Positions 8,178 to 15,543 of a DNA stretch of 18,221 nt are shown here, piece by piece. The DNA comes from an uncultured Corynebacterium sp. (lineage in GTDB: Bacteria > Actinomycetota > Actinomycetes > Mycobacteriales > Mycobacteriaceae). The notes beneath the pieces were generated by a model. That model was not told the DNA's origin. It did no database searches and saw only the letters and a program-made list of their open reading frames with translations. The translations under genes and the position numbers were made by a program. Numbering within the stretch: position 1 is the first letter of the stretch; the number at the start of each line of letters is the position of its first letter. The stretch covers positions 1 through 18,221 of the forward strand of contig NZ_CAMICL010000040.1 in assembly GCF_946221105.1 (NCBI RefSeq), written 5' to 3'.

Positions 8178-9101
8178 CTAGATGGTCACCTGGCGGGACT
8201 TGATGTTATCCAGCTGCTTGCGCTCGTCGGCGGTCAACGCGGCGTCGTTGCTGTACTCGGCCTCGATCTGCTTGTTCAGCGCGGCCAACGCCTCCTCGTA
8301 GGAGCCTGCGTCCACGGACGGGTCGAGGTCGAACACCGGCACAACCAGGCCGTGGGTGCGGAAGGCGCCGGCGAACTTGGTGCCTTCGCCCAGGTTCAGC
8401 TCGCCGCGGGCAGCGATGCGGGCCAGCGCGGAGAGCATCTGCGCCTCGTTGTCCTCGGTGCGCACCCAACGGATGTGCGCCTTGCCGCCGCCAGGGTTGA
8501 CCCACCAGATCGCGCCCGGCAGGTCCACGCCGACCTTCTCGGACGGCAGGACGGCGTCGTTGGCCTGCTGCAGCGCTTGCTGGATCTGCGGCGGCACGGA
8601 AGCGCCCTCCGGGAACCACCAAGCAAAATCGTCGTAGGTGGTGATTTCGGGGGTAGCGGAGGCGTCGATAAGCGAAGTGAGCTCCGGCTGCGAACCGTCG
8701 GCGGCGGTGGACTGCAGCGTCTCGCCCGGCGCGGCATCGACGACCCAGTTCAGGGCGTACGCGAGGTCGCGGCCCGGGTTCTGGGAGTGGGAGGTGACCT
8801 GCAGGGCAACGAAGCGCTCGCCGCCCTGAGCTTCCTCGCGCACCAGCGCGGCGCCGGCGCCCGGCAGCACAGTGACGATGTTCACCGGGGTGCCCTTGAC
8901 CTCAAACGTAACCACGGCGGACGGAACGAACTCCTGCAGCGCGACCAGGTCGGCCTCTGCGGCCAGGCCGCCGAACGGGCGGGGGTCCTTCTGCAGCTTC
9001 TCGCGCTCTGCTGCGCGGGCGGCCAGCTTGGCCTCGCGGCGGGTCATGCCCTCGGGCAGGTCCTCGCGGTTCTTCTTCTTTTTCGGCTTGCGTTGCACCA
9101 T
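8178..9101 (-). CDS. DUF5926 family protein of unknown function
   Basis: This 307-aa soluble protein is recognised as the actinobacterial DUF5926 family, mainly from the block PFGGLAAEADLVALQEFVPS (about residues 42-61), which is the family's hallmark. The N-terminal about 40 residues are highly basic (KPKKKKNR, then RREAKLAARAAEREK) and probably unstructured or nucleic-acid binding. Many family members carry a cysteine-rich SEC-C-type N-terminus instead; no such cysteines are visible here. No catalytic motif is evident. The start is supported by a -10-like TACGAT 7 nt upstream, suggesting a leaderless mRNA. It follows the two phosphodiesterase genes by 37 bp but appears to have its own promoter. 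Function is unknown. Confidence 0.85.
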   Translation of the reverse strand: MVQRKPKKKKNREDLPEGMTRREAKLAARAAEREKLQKDPRPFGGLAAEADLVALQEFVPSAVVTFEVKGTPVNIVTVLPGAGAALVREEAQGGERFVALQVTSHSQNPGRDLAYALNWVVDAAPGETLQSTAADGSQPELTSLIDASATPEITTYDDFAWWFPEGASVPPQIQQALQQANDAVLPSEKVGVDLPGAIWWVNPGGGKAHIRWVRTEDNEAQMLSALARIAARGELNLGEGTKFAGAFRTHGLVVPVFDLDPSVDAGSYEEALAALNKQIEAEYSNDAALTADERKQLDNIKSRQVTI

Positions 9102-9108
9102 GCGCGCA

Positions 9109-9136
9109 ATCGTACCGGCAGGCTAAAAGCCCTCAA
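9109..9136 (-). promoter_or_regulatory. Probable leaderless promoter of the DUF5926 gene
   Basis: On the minus strand, TTGAGG (9136-9131), a 16-bp spacer, then TACGAT (9114-9109) lies exactly 7 nt before the ATG at 9101. This places the expected transcription start at or next to the A of the ATG, the arrangement of leaderless genes common in corynebacteria. It overlaps the gap after the phosphodiesterase gene at 9139. Confidence 0.5.
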
Positions 9137-9138
9137 CG

Positions 9139-9828
9139 CTATCCCAGCGTCTCCAGAGCAATGTGCGGCAGGTCGGTGCCAATCAACGACGCGCCGTGTT
9201 GCTGCAGCCACACCATGTCCCTGGGCAGGTTCACGGTCCACACGTAGGTGCGGAACCGTCCGTCGAGAAGCTCGGGCTGCGCTTTCGCAAGGCGCACGCT
9301 CGGGCCGGCGCCGCAGTCCCCCACGGGCGCAAACGAATCGTCTGCCAGCAGAAACGTCTCAAGTTCAGGCAAGAGCCGCTGGAATCGTTCGATCGCCTCC
9401 GGGTTGAAAGAGATCAGGTGCACGCGCTCGTCCGCCTCCATGCCACGGGAACGCAGCACGTCCGCCACGGCCTCCTCCAACGCCGCCCCAAACGGCGACG
9501 GGTGCTTCGTCTCAATCAGGATGTGCTTACCCGGGTATTGGTCCAGCAGGTCCAGCAGCTCGTCCAACAGCATGATCTGCTGCGGATCTTCCTCGGTGCC
9601 GATGTTGAGTTGGCGGAGCTCGTCGAAAGGCATCTGCGCCACCTCACCAGAACCGTCAGAGGTGCGGTCCACGGTGAGGTCGTGGATGACCACCACCTGC
9701 CCGTCCGCCGTCAGGTTGACGTCGCACTCGATGCCGACAATGTCCAGCTTGAGCGCCTCTTCAAAGGAGCGGCGGGTGTTCTCCGGGTACAAGCCGTTGA
9801 AGCCGCGGTGCGCGATGAATCCAGTCAT
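9139..9828 (-). CDS. Glycerophosphodiester phosphodiesterase (downstream copy)
   Basis: This 229-aa cytoplasmic GDPD-family enzyme would split glycerophosphodiesters into glycerol-3-phosphate and an alcohol. Family residues are all visible: His7-Arg8 in AHRGF, Glu16 in PENT, Glu34 and Asp36 in IECDV, and His49 in VVVIHD. There is no signal peptide, so it acts on internalised substrates, consistent with the nearby Ugp importer. GGGAGGA lies a few nt before the ATG and overlaps the stop codon of the upstream paralogue, which ends 9 nt away, so the two are translationally coupled. Motif positions are identical in the two proteins, indicating tandem duplication. Confidence 0.93.
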   Translation of the reverse strand: MTGFIAHRGFNGLYPENTRRSFEEALKLDIVGIECDVNLTADGQVVVIHDLTVDRTSDGSGEVAQMPFDELRQLNIGTEEDPQQIMLLDELLDLLDQYPGKHILIETKHPSPFGAALEEAVADVLRSRGMEADERVHLISFNPEAIERFQRLLPELETFLLADDSFAPVGDCGAGPSVRLAKAQPELLDGRFRTYVWTVNLPRDMVWLQQHGASLIGTDLPHIALETLG

Positions 9829-9837
9829 AATTCCTCC

Positions 9838-10581
9838 CTACCCCGCCACCGCAGCGGCCGGCACCTGCCCGTACGCGGCCAGGGCGACGTCCGGCAGGTC
9901 GGTGGCGATGACGTCGACGCCGTTGTCGGCGCACCAGCGCATCTGGCGCGGGGTGTTCACGGTCCAGGTGTAGGTGCGCAACCCCCGGTAGCCCAGCAGC
10001 TCCTGGCGCAGCTGCAGGTGCTGCAGCGCAGGCCCGACGCCGTAGGGGCGGGAGAACATGCGGCTCTTGCGGTTCCACCGCATTTCTTTCAGGCGGAACA
10101 GGTAGAAGGTCTCCAGCTCGGGCGCCATTTCGGTGAAGTAGCGCACGGCGCGGTGGGAGAAGGAGATCACGTGCACGTTTTCGGATTCGTGCAGCCCGGC
10201 GTAGCGCAACGTCCGCAAGGTCTGCTCGTCCACCTCGGGCCCGTAGATGGTGGGGTGCTTGGTCTCGATGTAGATGTGCTTGTCCGGGTAGTCCTGCATC
10301 AGTTCGAGCAGTTCTTCCAGGCACATGATCTGCTGTGGCTCGTCTTTGGTGCCACAGTTGAGCTCCCGCAACGCCGAGAAGTCCAGGCAGTCCACGCGTC
10401 CGTGGCCGTCGGTGGTGCGGTTGACCGACGCGTCGTGGAAGACCACCACGCGCCCGTCGCGGCTGAGGCGCACGTCGCATTCGATGCCGTGGATGGGTAG
10501 TTTCAGCGCTTCTTCGAACGCCCGGCGCGTCAGCTCGGGGTGGTGTCCGGAGAATCCGCGGTGCGCAACAATCTTGGGCAT
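9838..10581 (-). CDS. Glycerophosphodiester phosphodiesterase (upstream copy)
   Basis: This 247-aa cytoplasmic GDPD-family enzyme is paralogous to the next gene. The catalytic His7-Arg8 (AHRGF), Glu34/Asp36 (IECDV) and His49 (VVVFHD) are conserved. The family PENT motif reads PELT (Glu16 kept, Asn17 replaced by Leu). I chose the ATG at 10581 because MPKIVAHRGF is a standard GDPD start. A GTG 12 nt upstream is also possible, and the longer open frame to 10689 would run into the divergent hydrolase gene. It is the first gene of a two-gene unit with the downstream copy and is divergent from the hydrolase at 10658. Confidence 0.92.
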   Translation of the reverse strand: MPKIVAHRGFSGHHPELTRRAFEEALKLPIHGIECDVRLSRDGRVVVFHDASVNRTTDGHGRVDCLDFSALRELNCGTKDEPQQIMCLEELLELMQDYPDKHIYIETKHPTIYGPEVDEQTLRTLRYAGLHESENVHVISFSHRAVRYFTEMAPELETFYLFRLKEMRWNRKSRMFSRPYGVGPALQHLQLRQELLGYRGLRTYTWTVNTPRQMRWCADNGVDVIATDLPDVALAAYGQVPAAAVAG

Positions 10582-10644
10582 CTTCTCGCTCACGGCTGCG
10601 AGGCTACCCCCGCGCTGCCGGCCCCGCGACCGGAACATTTTTGG

Positions 10645-10650
10645 AACAAT
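10645..10650 (+). promoter_or_regulatory. Candidate -10 element for the alpha/beta hydrolase
   Basis: AACAAT (10645-10650) lies 7 nt before the GTG at 10658. No ribosome site precedes the GTG, so a leaderless transcript starting at the GTG is the simplest reading. No clear -35 is seen. Confidence 0.35.
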
Positions 10651-10657
10651 CGCTTCC

Positions 10658-12574
10658 GTGCCTTCCAACTTCCTCGACCACGCCCGCAAGGCTTTGCATC
10701 AGCTGCCGGACGCGCTGCAACGCGCGCGTTCGCGCTATTCCGTCAAGCGCGACGGTGTGCTGGCGTTGCCGATGGGCGTGTTGGAGGTGCTGGCTGACAT
10801 CTCCCCGGGCGTGCGCATGGGCGGTTTGCGCCGCTTGCCGCCGAGTTTCCGCGCGGGGCTTGCGGGCGCTGAGGTGGCGACGTGGGGTGCGGTGTCGCCA
10901 TCGCTGCTGCCGCACAGCTGGTGGGCGACTGCCGCGAACGTCGGTGTGTTGCAGGGCATGGGCCATGGCTTTGCGACGGTAGCTTCGCAGGCCCTCCGCC
11001 CCGTCCGCTCCGACGAACCGCAGAGTTTGCTTCCCGGCCCGGTGCGCCTGGCCATGACGGGCGTGACCGCGGGCGTGTTCGTCACGTCGCTGCGCCGCCG
11101 CGCGCACCAGGAAAAGCTGGTGGAAAGCGACGAGAAGTTCAAGGTCAGCCCGCAGATCCTCGGCATCACGCTGGGCACGCTGGGCTACGGCGTGGTGCTG
11201 CTTGTCGGCGACGCGATCCAGACGTTCATCGACGCGATCAACGAGCTGCTGGGCAAGAAGCTGCCGCCGGTGGCGTCGTGGCCGCTGGCGATCGCGGGCG
11301 GCGGCGCGCTGCTGATTCTGGTTGGCGACCAGATGGTGGTGCGCCGCTTCGCGGTGCGCGTGAGCCGCCAGGCGCAGGAGCTGGACCGCGAGTTCATGCG
11401 CGGGGCAGACCAGCCGAAGCGGCCTGAGCGTTCCGGCTCGCCGGACTCCGCGGTGGATTGGAACACGATGGGCCGCCAGGGCCGCGCGGTGGTGGCCGGC
11501 GGCCCCCGCAAGGAAGACATCGAGCGCCTGCTCGACGGCGGGGCGATGGAGCCGATCCGCATCTTCGTCGGCCTGGACACAGAACGCGACCAGGCCCCGG
11601 ACTTCGAGGAAATGGCCGCCGTGGCCATCAAAGAGATGCACCGCACCGGCGCGTTCGAGCGCAGCCACATCGCGGTGATGTCGGCGGCGGGCACCGGCTG
11701 GATCAACGATTTCCACACCTCGGGCTTCGAGTTTGTCACCCGCGGCGACTCCGCGGTGGTTGCCATGCAGTACTCCTACCTGCCCTCGGCGTATTCCTAT
11801 TTGGCGGACCGCAAGAACCCGGTGCATTCCTCGCGCATCCTCATTGAGGCGATCCGCAGCGAGCTGCAAAAACTCGACCCCGAAAAGCGCCCGAAGCTCT
11901 ACGTCGGCGGAGAATCGCTGGGTGCGTACGGCGTCTCGGACGCGTTCGAGACCGTCGAGGAGTTCCTCGAGCGCACCTCAGGCGGCGTGTTCACCGGCAC
12001 GCCCGGCTTCGCCAGCAACCACAGCTACCTCACCCGGCACCGCGAGAAGGGATCCCCGCAGCGCCTCCCGCTTATCGACGGCGGCCGCCACGTCCGCTTC
12101 ACCGCCCACCCCGCCCACCTGCGCCACGACTTCCGCGGCAACGCCTACACCAGCACTTGGGCGGAACCCCGGTTCGTCTTCGCCCAGCACGCCTCCGACC
12201 CGGTGGTGTGGTGGGAACCGTCCCTCGCGTGGAAAGCGCCGGACTGGCTGCGCGAACCCGGCTCCCGCGGCGAACCCGCCCCGGCCGCCCAGCACTTGGA
12301 CGCGCTGGACACGATGCGCTGGATGCCGCTGGTGACGTTCTGGCAGGTGGGCATTGACCAGCTGCCGTCGAAGGACTACCCGTCACCCCACGGGCACAAC
12401 TACCACGACGAGACGGTCGCCTATTGGAACGCGGTCATCCACGGCGCGGGCGACGACGCCGATGACGCAGCGCTTTCCCGCCCCGAGCTGGTGCGGGTGG
12501 CGCGCTGGATCCACAACGACGCCACGAAAACCCGCATGCCCAAAGACGGGTTCCCCTCAAAGCACGGCTACTAG
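10658..12574 (+). CDS. Membrane-anchored alpha/beta hydrolase (Abhydrolase_9 family)
   Basis: This 638-aa protein has a hydrophobic N-terminal half followed by a hydrolase domain, the architecture of the actinobacterial Abhydrolase_9_N/Abhydrolase_9 pair. Several membrane segments lie in about the first 230 residues, for example around LGTLGYGVVLLVGDAIQTF and WPLAIAGGGALLILVGDQMV. The nucleophile elbow is GESLG with Ser420. The substrate is unknown; an envelope-lipid ester is plausible for a mycolic-acid organism but unproven. The GTG start is chosen because the frame upstream runs antisense through the GDPD gene and because a -10-like AACAAT lies 7 nt upstream. The stop codon directly abuts the stop of the convergent msrA. 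Confidence 0.88.
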   Translation: MPSNFLDHARKALHQLPDALQRARSRYSVKRDGVLALPMGVLEVLADISPGVRMGGLRRLPPSFRAGLAGAEVATWGAVSPSLLPHSWWATAANVGVLQGMGHGFATVASQALRPVRSDEPQSLLPGPVRLAMTGVTAGVFVTSLRRRAHQEKLVESDEKFKVSPQILGITLGTLGYGVVLLVGDAIQTFIDAINELLGKKLPPVASWPLAIAGGGALLILVGDQMVVRRFAVRVSRQAQELDREFMRGADQPKRPERSGSPDSAVDWNTMGRQGRAVVAGGPRKEDIERLLDGGAMEPIRIFVGLDTERDQAPDFEEMAAVAIKEMHRTGAFERSHIAVMSAAGTGWINDFHTSGFEFVTRGDSAVVAMQYSYLPSAYSYLADRKNPVHSSRILIEAIRSELQKLDPEKRPKLYVGGESLGAYGVSDAFETVEEFLERTSGGVFTGTPGFASNHSYLTRHREKGSPQRLPLIDGGRHVRFTAHPAHLRHDFRGNAYTSTWAEPRFVFAQHASDPVVWWEPSLAWKAPDWLREPGSRGEPAPAAQHLDALDTMRWMPLVTFWQVGIDQLPSKDYPSPHGHNYHDETVAYWNAVIHGAGDDADDAALSRPELVRVARWIHNDATKTRMPKDGFPSKHGY

Positions 12575-13228
12575 CTAGATCCCGCAGGCCACGCCGGTGG
12601 AGTGGTGCGGGCAGTAGCCGTTCGGCACCTTGTGCAGGTACTGCTGGTGCTCCTCCTCCGCCAGGTAGTACTTCACTCCGTCTTTCTCCACCGACTTCAC
12701 CTCGGTGGTGATGTCGCCGTAGCCGGCGCTTTGCAGGTCCTGCTCGTACTGGTTAATCCACCCGCGGATCTGCTCCGCCTCTTCTTCAGTGTCGGTGTAG
12801 AAGGCGGAGCGGTACTGCGTGCCCACGTCGTTGCCCTGGCGGTAGCCCTGCGTCGGGTCGTGCGCCTCCAGCGCGGCCTTCACAATGTCTTTCAGGGTGA
12901 TCACCTCGGGGTCGTAGACCACCTCGACCGCCTCGAGGTGGTTGGTCTGTCCGGAGCACACCTCGCGGTACGTCGGGTTCGGGGTGATGCCGCCGGCGTA
13001 GCCCACCGACGTGGAGTTCACGCCGTCGAGCTGCCAGAACATCTTCTCCGCTCCCCAGAAGCAGCCGATGCCCACCAGCACGCGTTTCTGGCCGTCGCGC
13101 CACGGCCCCGTGGTGGGCGTGCCCAGCACGGCGTGCTCGCGCGGGTTGGCCAGGACGGGCTCGGGACGGCCGGGAAGGGCGGAGCTAGCGTCGACAAGCT
13201 TTGGCGAAGGTGCGAAAAGAAATCCCAT
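12575..13228 (-). CDS. msrA: Peptide-methionine (S)-S-oxide reductase
   Basis: This 217-aa cytoplasmic enzyme reduces the S-epimer of methionine sulfoxide, free or in proteins, using thioredoxin-type electron donors. The catalytic motif GCFWG has Cys56. The C-terminal tail GYCPHHSTGVACGI supplies resolving cysteines Cys206 and Cys215, as in three-cysteine MsrAs. The start MGFLF at 13228 gives the corynebacterial length of 217 aa and has AGGGGG just upstream, though very close to the ATG. A GTG at 13252 would add 8 residues. It is divergent from sodA, with which it shares a short promoter region, and its stop codon touches that of the convergent hydrolase, leaving no room for a terminator. Confidence 0.96.
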   Translation of the reverse strand: MGFLFAPSPKLVDASSALPGRPEPVLANPREHAVLGTPTTGPWRDGQKRVLVGIGCFWGAEKMFWQLDGVNSTSVGYAGGITPNPTYREVCSGQTNHLEAVEVVYDPEVITLKDIVKAALEAHDPTQGYRQGNDVGTQYRSAFYTDTEEEAEQIRGWINQYEQDLQSAGYGDITTEVKSVEKDGVKYYLAEEEHQQYLHKVPNGYCPHHSTGVACGI

Positions 13229-13274
13229 GCCCCCTACAACGACTTTGGCCACAACACTGTTCCCAAATTTTCTC

Positions 13275-13280
13275 TACCAT
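13275..13280 (+). promoter_or_regulatory. Candidate -10 element of sodA
   Basis: TACCAT (13275-13280) fits the corynebacterial TAnnnT -10 pattern and would give a leader of about 30 nt before sodA. The -35 is not clear. The 90-bp divergent region between msrA and sodA must hold both promoters. Confidence 0.3.
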
Positions 13281-13318
13281 GGAGCCCGCAACTGATTCGC
13301 AGACGAAAGGAATCAATC

Positions 13319-13921
13319 ATGGCTGTTTACGAGCTTCCCGATCTCCCCTACGCATACGACGCGCTGGAGCCGCACATCTCCGCCGAGATTATGACGCTGC
13401 ACCACGACAAGCACCACGCGACCTACGTCGCTGGCGCGAACGCCGCGCTCGAGGCTCTCGAGGCTGAGCGCAACGGTGAGGCGAACGCGGACCGCCTGCG
13501 CGCCCTGTCCAAGAACCTGGCGTTCAACCTGGGTGGCCACACCAACCACTCCATCTTCTGGAAGAACATGGCGCCGAACGCCGGCGGCAACCCGACCGGC
13601 GAGATCGCTGAGGCCATCGACCGCGACTTCGGTTCCTTCGAGGCCTTCAAGAAGCAGTTCGCTGGCGTCGCCACCGGCCTGCAGGGCTCCGGCTGGGCAG
13701 TGCTCGGCTACGACCACATCGCCGGCCGCCTGATCATCCAGCAGCTGACCGACCAGCAGGGCAACATCTCCGTGGACTTCACCCCGGTGCTCATGCTGGA
13801 TATGTGGGAGCACGCGTTCTACCTGCAGTACAAGAACGTCAAGGCTGACTACGTCGAGGCGTGGTGGAACGTTGTCAACTGGGACGACGTCAACGAGCGT
13901 TACGCAAAGGCATCTGCTTAA
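13319..13921 (+). CDS. sodA: Superoxide dismutase, Mn type
   Basis: This 200-aa enzyme of the Fe/Mn family dismutates superoxide to peroxide and oxygen. The four metal ligands are His28 (LHHDKHH), His77 (TNHSIF), Asp161 and His165 (DMWEHAFYL). The second-sphere position that is His in the iron enzyme of M. tuberculosis (DHQTN) is Gln146 here (DQQGN), which favours manganese. There is no signal peptide, although related actinobacterial SODs can be exported without one. GAAAGGA (13305-13311) precedes the ATG at 13319. A strong terminator follows. It is divergent from msrA, a second oxidative-damage gene. Confidence 0.97.
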   Translation: MAVYELPDLPYAYDALEPHISAEIMTLHHDKHHATYVAGANAALEALEAERNGEANADRLRALSKNLAFNLGGHTNHSIFWKNMAPNAGGNPTGEIAEAIDRDFGSFEAFKKQFAGVATGLQGSGWAVLGYDHIAGRLIIQQLTDQQGNISVDFTPVLMLDMWEHAFYLQYKNVKADYVEAWWNVVNWDDVNERYAKASA

Positions 13922-13949
13922 CGACGAGCTCCGCCTCCCCTAACACCAG

Positions 13950-13992
13950 CGCCCGCCACCTCCTTGTCGGAGGCGGCGGGCGTTGGCTTTCC
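13950..13992 (+). terminator. Intrinsic terminator of sodA
   Basis: CGCCCGCC-A-CCTCC (13950-13963) pairs with GGAGG-C-GGCGGGCG (13969-13982) around a 5-nt loop with one internal mismatch. It is followed by TTGGCTTT. The stem begins 29 nt after the sodA stop codon. Confidence 0.85.
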
Positions 13993-14030
13993 CTGTGATA
14001 CGTCGAGTCCCTGCGAACTCAGAACTGATC

Positions 14031-14049
14031 CTAGGTTAGGCTTACCTTA
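14031..14049. promoter_or_regulatory. DtxR box (iron-responsive operator)
   Basis: CTAGGTTAGGCTTACCTTA matches the classical 19-bp DtxR consensus TTAGGTTAGCCTAACCTAA at 15 of 19 positions, with the dyad preserved. It lies 54 bp before the MFS start at 14103 and after the sodA terminator, so it most likely covers the MFS promoter. DtxR with bound iron would repress the gene; low iron would release it. Confidence 0.8.
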
Positions 14050-14102
14050 TCTCGCAAGAGGTTTTGCGAAATTCCTGCTGCGAATTTCCTAGCATGGTGG
14101 GC

Positions 14103-15275
14103 ATGCAGAAAGGCAGCCTGGAATATCGCCGCGCAACGTGGGCCATGCTCGCGTTCGGGCTAGCCATCTTCAACGCGTTGTACGCAACACAAGCGCTGCT
14201 GCCCACGCTCACCACGGAGTTGGCGGTGAGCCCGTCCACCGCCGCGCTGACCGTCTCCGCCGCCACCGGCGCGCTCGCACTGTGTGTCGTGCCCGCCTCG
14301 ATCCTGTCGGAGAAGTACGGCCGCGGGCGGGTGCTGGTGGTCTCAGCGCTGGGCGCGACCGCGCTCGGCCTCGCACTCCCGCTGGCACAAACGGCGGGTC
14401 AGCTCATCGCCCTGCGCGCGGTGCAGGGCGCGCTCATCGCCGGCACCCCGGCGGTGGCCATGACCTGGTTGTCAGAAGAACTCGATTCGCGCGACCTGCC
14501 CGGCGCGATGGGCCTGTACATCGCCGGTAACTCCATCGGGGGCTTAAGCGGGCGCCTCATCCCTGCCGGGCTTCTAGAGGTCACCTCCTGGCGCTGGGCC
14601 ATGTTCGGCAGCGCACTTGTGGCGTTCACCTTGGCGGCCTTGGCGGCGTGGGCGTTGCCGCAGCAGCGCAACTTCGTGCCGAAGGCGTCGATACGCCCCA
14701 GCGTCGAAGTGGGCGCGATGCTGGGCCACCTGCGCAACCCGCGGCTGGTGGGGCTCTATGCAACTGCGTTTATCGCCATGGGCGTATTCGTGTCCATGTA
14801 CAACTTCTTTGGCTTCCGCGCCGTGCTGGATTACGGGTTGCCCGCGGCTCTGTCTGGTCTCGTGTACGTGGTGTACCTGTCCGGCACCTGGTCCAGCGCG
14901 CGGGCCGGGGCACTTTCACGACGCTACGGGCGTGGCGTGGTGGTGCTCGCCGCCGCGCTGCTCATGCTCGCCGGCGCGATCGCTATGTCCGCGCCAAGCC
15001 TCTGGATCGCGCTGGCAGGCCTGCTGGTGTTCACCGCCAGCTTCTTCGCGCTCCACTCGACGGCCTCCGGCTGGGTCGGGCTCATCGCCGAGCGCGACCG
15101 CGCCGAAGCGTCCAGCATGTACGTGTTCTGCTACTACATGGGCTCGTCCATCCTGGGTGCGGTGACCGGCTGGGCGTACGAGGGTTTGCCGTGGGCCGGG
15201 TTCGTCGCGGTGCTCGCCGTGATGCTCGGTGTGCTCGCTGTGGTCTCCGCGGCGCTGTGGAGGGGCGCGCGGTAG
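14103..15275 (+). CDS. MFS exporter, YnfM-like, probably iron-regulated
   Basis: This 390-aa integral membrane protein has about 12 hydrophobic segments and the MFS motif A loop ILSEKYGRGRVL between helices 2 and 3. The N-terminal sequence (ATQALLPTLTTELAVSP and the following helix) resembles the YnfM/drug-efflux branch. The substrate cannot be read from sequence; the DtxR box upstream makes siderophore or other iron-related export a reasonable inference. The start is uncertain: the ATG at 14103 follows GGTGGG, the ATG at 14094 lacks any site, and the open frame to 14064 begins only with TTG. A near-repeat (TGCGAAATTCCT and TGCGAATTTCCT, 14 bp apart at 14065-14090) lies in the leader. No clear terminator follows. 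Confidence 0.88.
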   Translation: MQKGSLEYRRATWAMLAFGLAIFNALYATQALLPTLTTELAVSPSTAALTVSAATGALALCVVPASILSEKYGRGRVLVVSALGATALGLALPLAQTAGQLIALRAVQGALIAGTPAVAMTWLSEELDSRDLPGAMGLYIAGNSIGGLSGRLIPAGLLEVTSWRWAMFGSALVAFTLAALAAWALPQQRNFVPKASIRPSVEVGAMLGHLRNPRLVGLYATAFIAMGVFVSMYNFFGFRAVLDYGLPAALSGLVYVVYLSGTWSSARAGALSRRYGRGVVVLAAALLMLAGAIAMSAPSLWIALAGLLVFTASFFALHSTASGWVGLIAERDRAEASSMYVFCYYMGSSILGAVTGWAYEGLPWAGFVAVLAVMLGVLAVVSAALWRGAR

Positions 15276-15358
15276 CAGAGTAACTTGGGGCTGCGACGCC
15301 TAGAATCCCATTTATTTGACGACGATTTTTCCGCCCAACCGCAATGAATAACTAGATT

Positions 15359-15543
15359 ATGCAATTAGATACAAGTCGACAGCTAGATGAGCGGTTCTTC
15401 CATTCTTGCCAAGGGCTCAAATCAAGGTCATCACTCGTACGTCTAGCGTCAGTGTTTGATTTACTTCATATCGCTGATGAATGGGCAGCGCTCGACCCCG
15501 GCTCTGTTGCGGGTCGGTTACAGGAGATCGTTGATGCTTTGAT
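15359..15543 (+). pseudogene. Truncated start of an unknown gene
   Basis: An open frame from an ATG at 15359 encodes about 62 residues (MQLDTSRQLDERFFHSC, then helix-rich VRLASVFDLLHIADEWAAL and AGRLQEIVDALI) with protein-like composition. It then runs at about 15543 into DNA that is clearly coding on the opposite strand for an FtsK-type ATPase. The frame stays open to 15895 only by chance over that antisense DNA. I read this as the N-terminal stump of a gene cut by recombination. No family was recognised, and there is no convincing ribosome site. The 83 bp between the MFS stop and this ATG show nothing recognisable. Confidence 0.4.

Noticed and set aside
10325..10657. Longer start of the alpha/beta hydrolase
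   Set aside because: The extension is antisense to a clear GDPD gene and has no hydrolase homology.
12602..13318. Open + strand frame leading into sodA
   Set aside because: It is the antisense shadow of msrA; sodA starts at 13319 with its own ribosome site.
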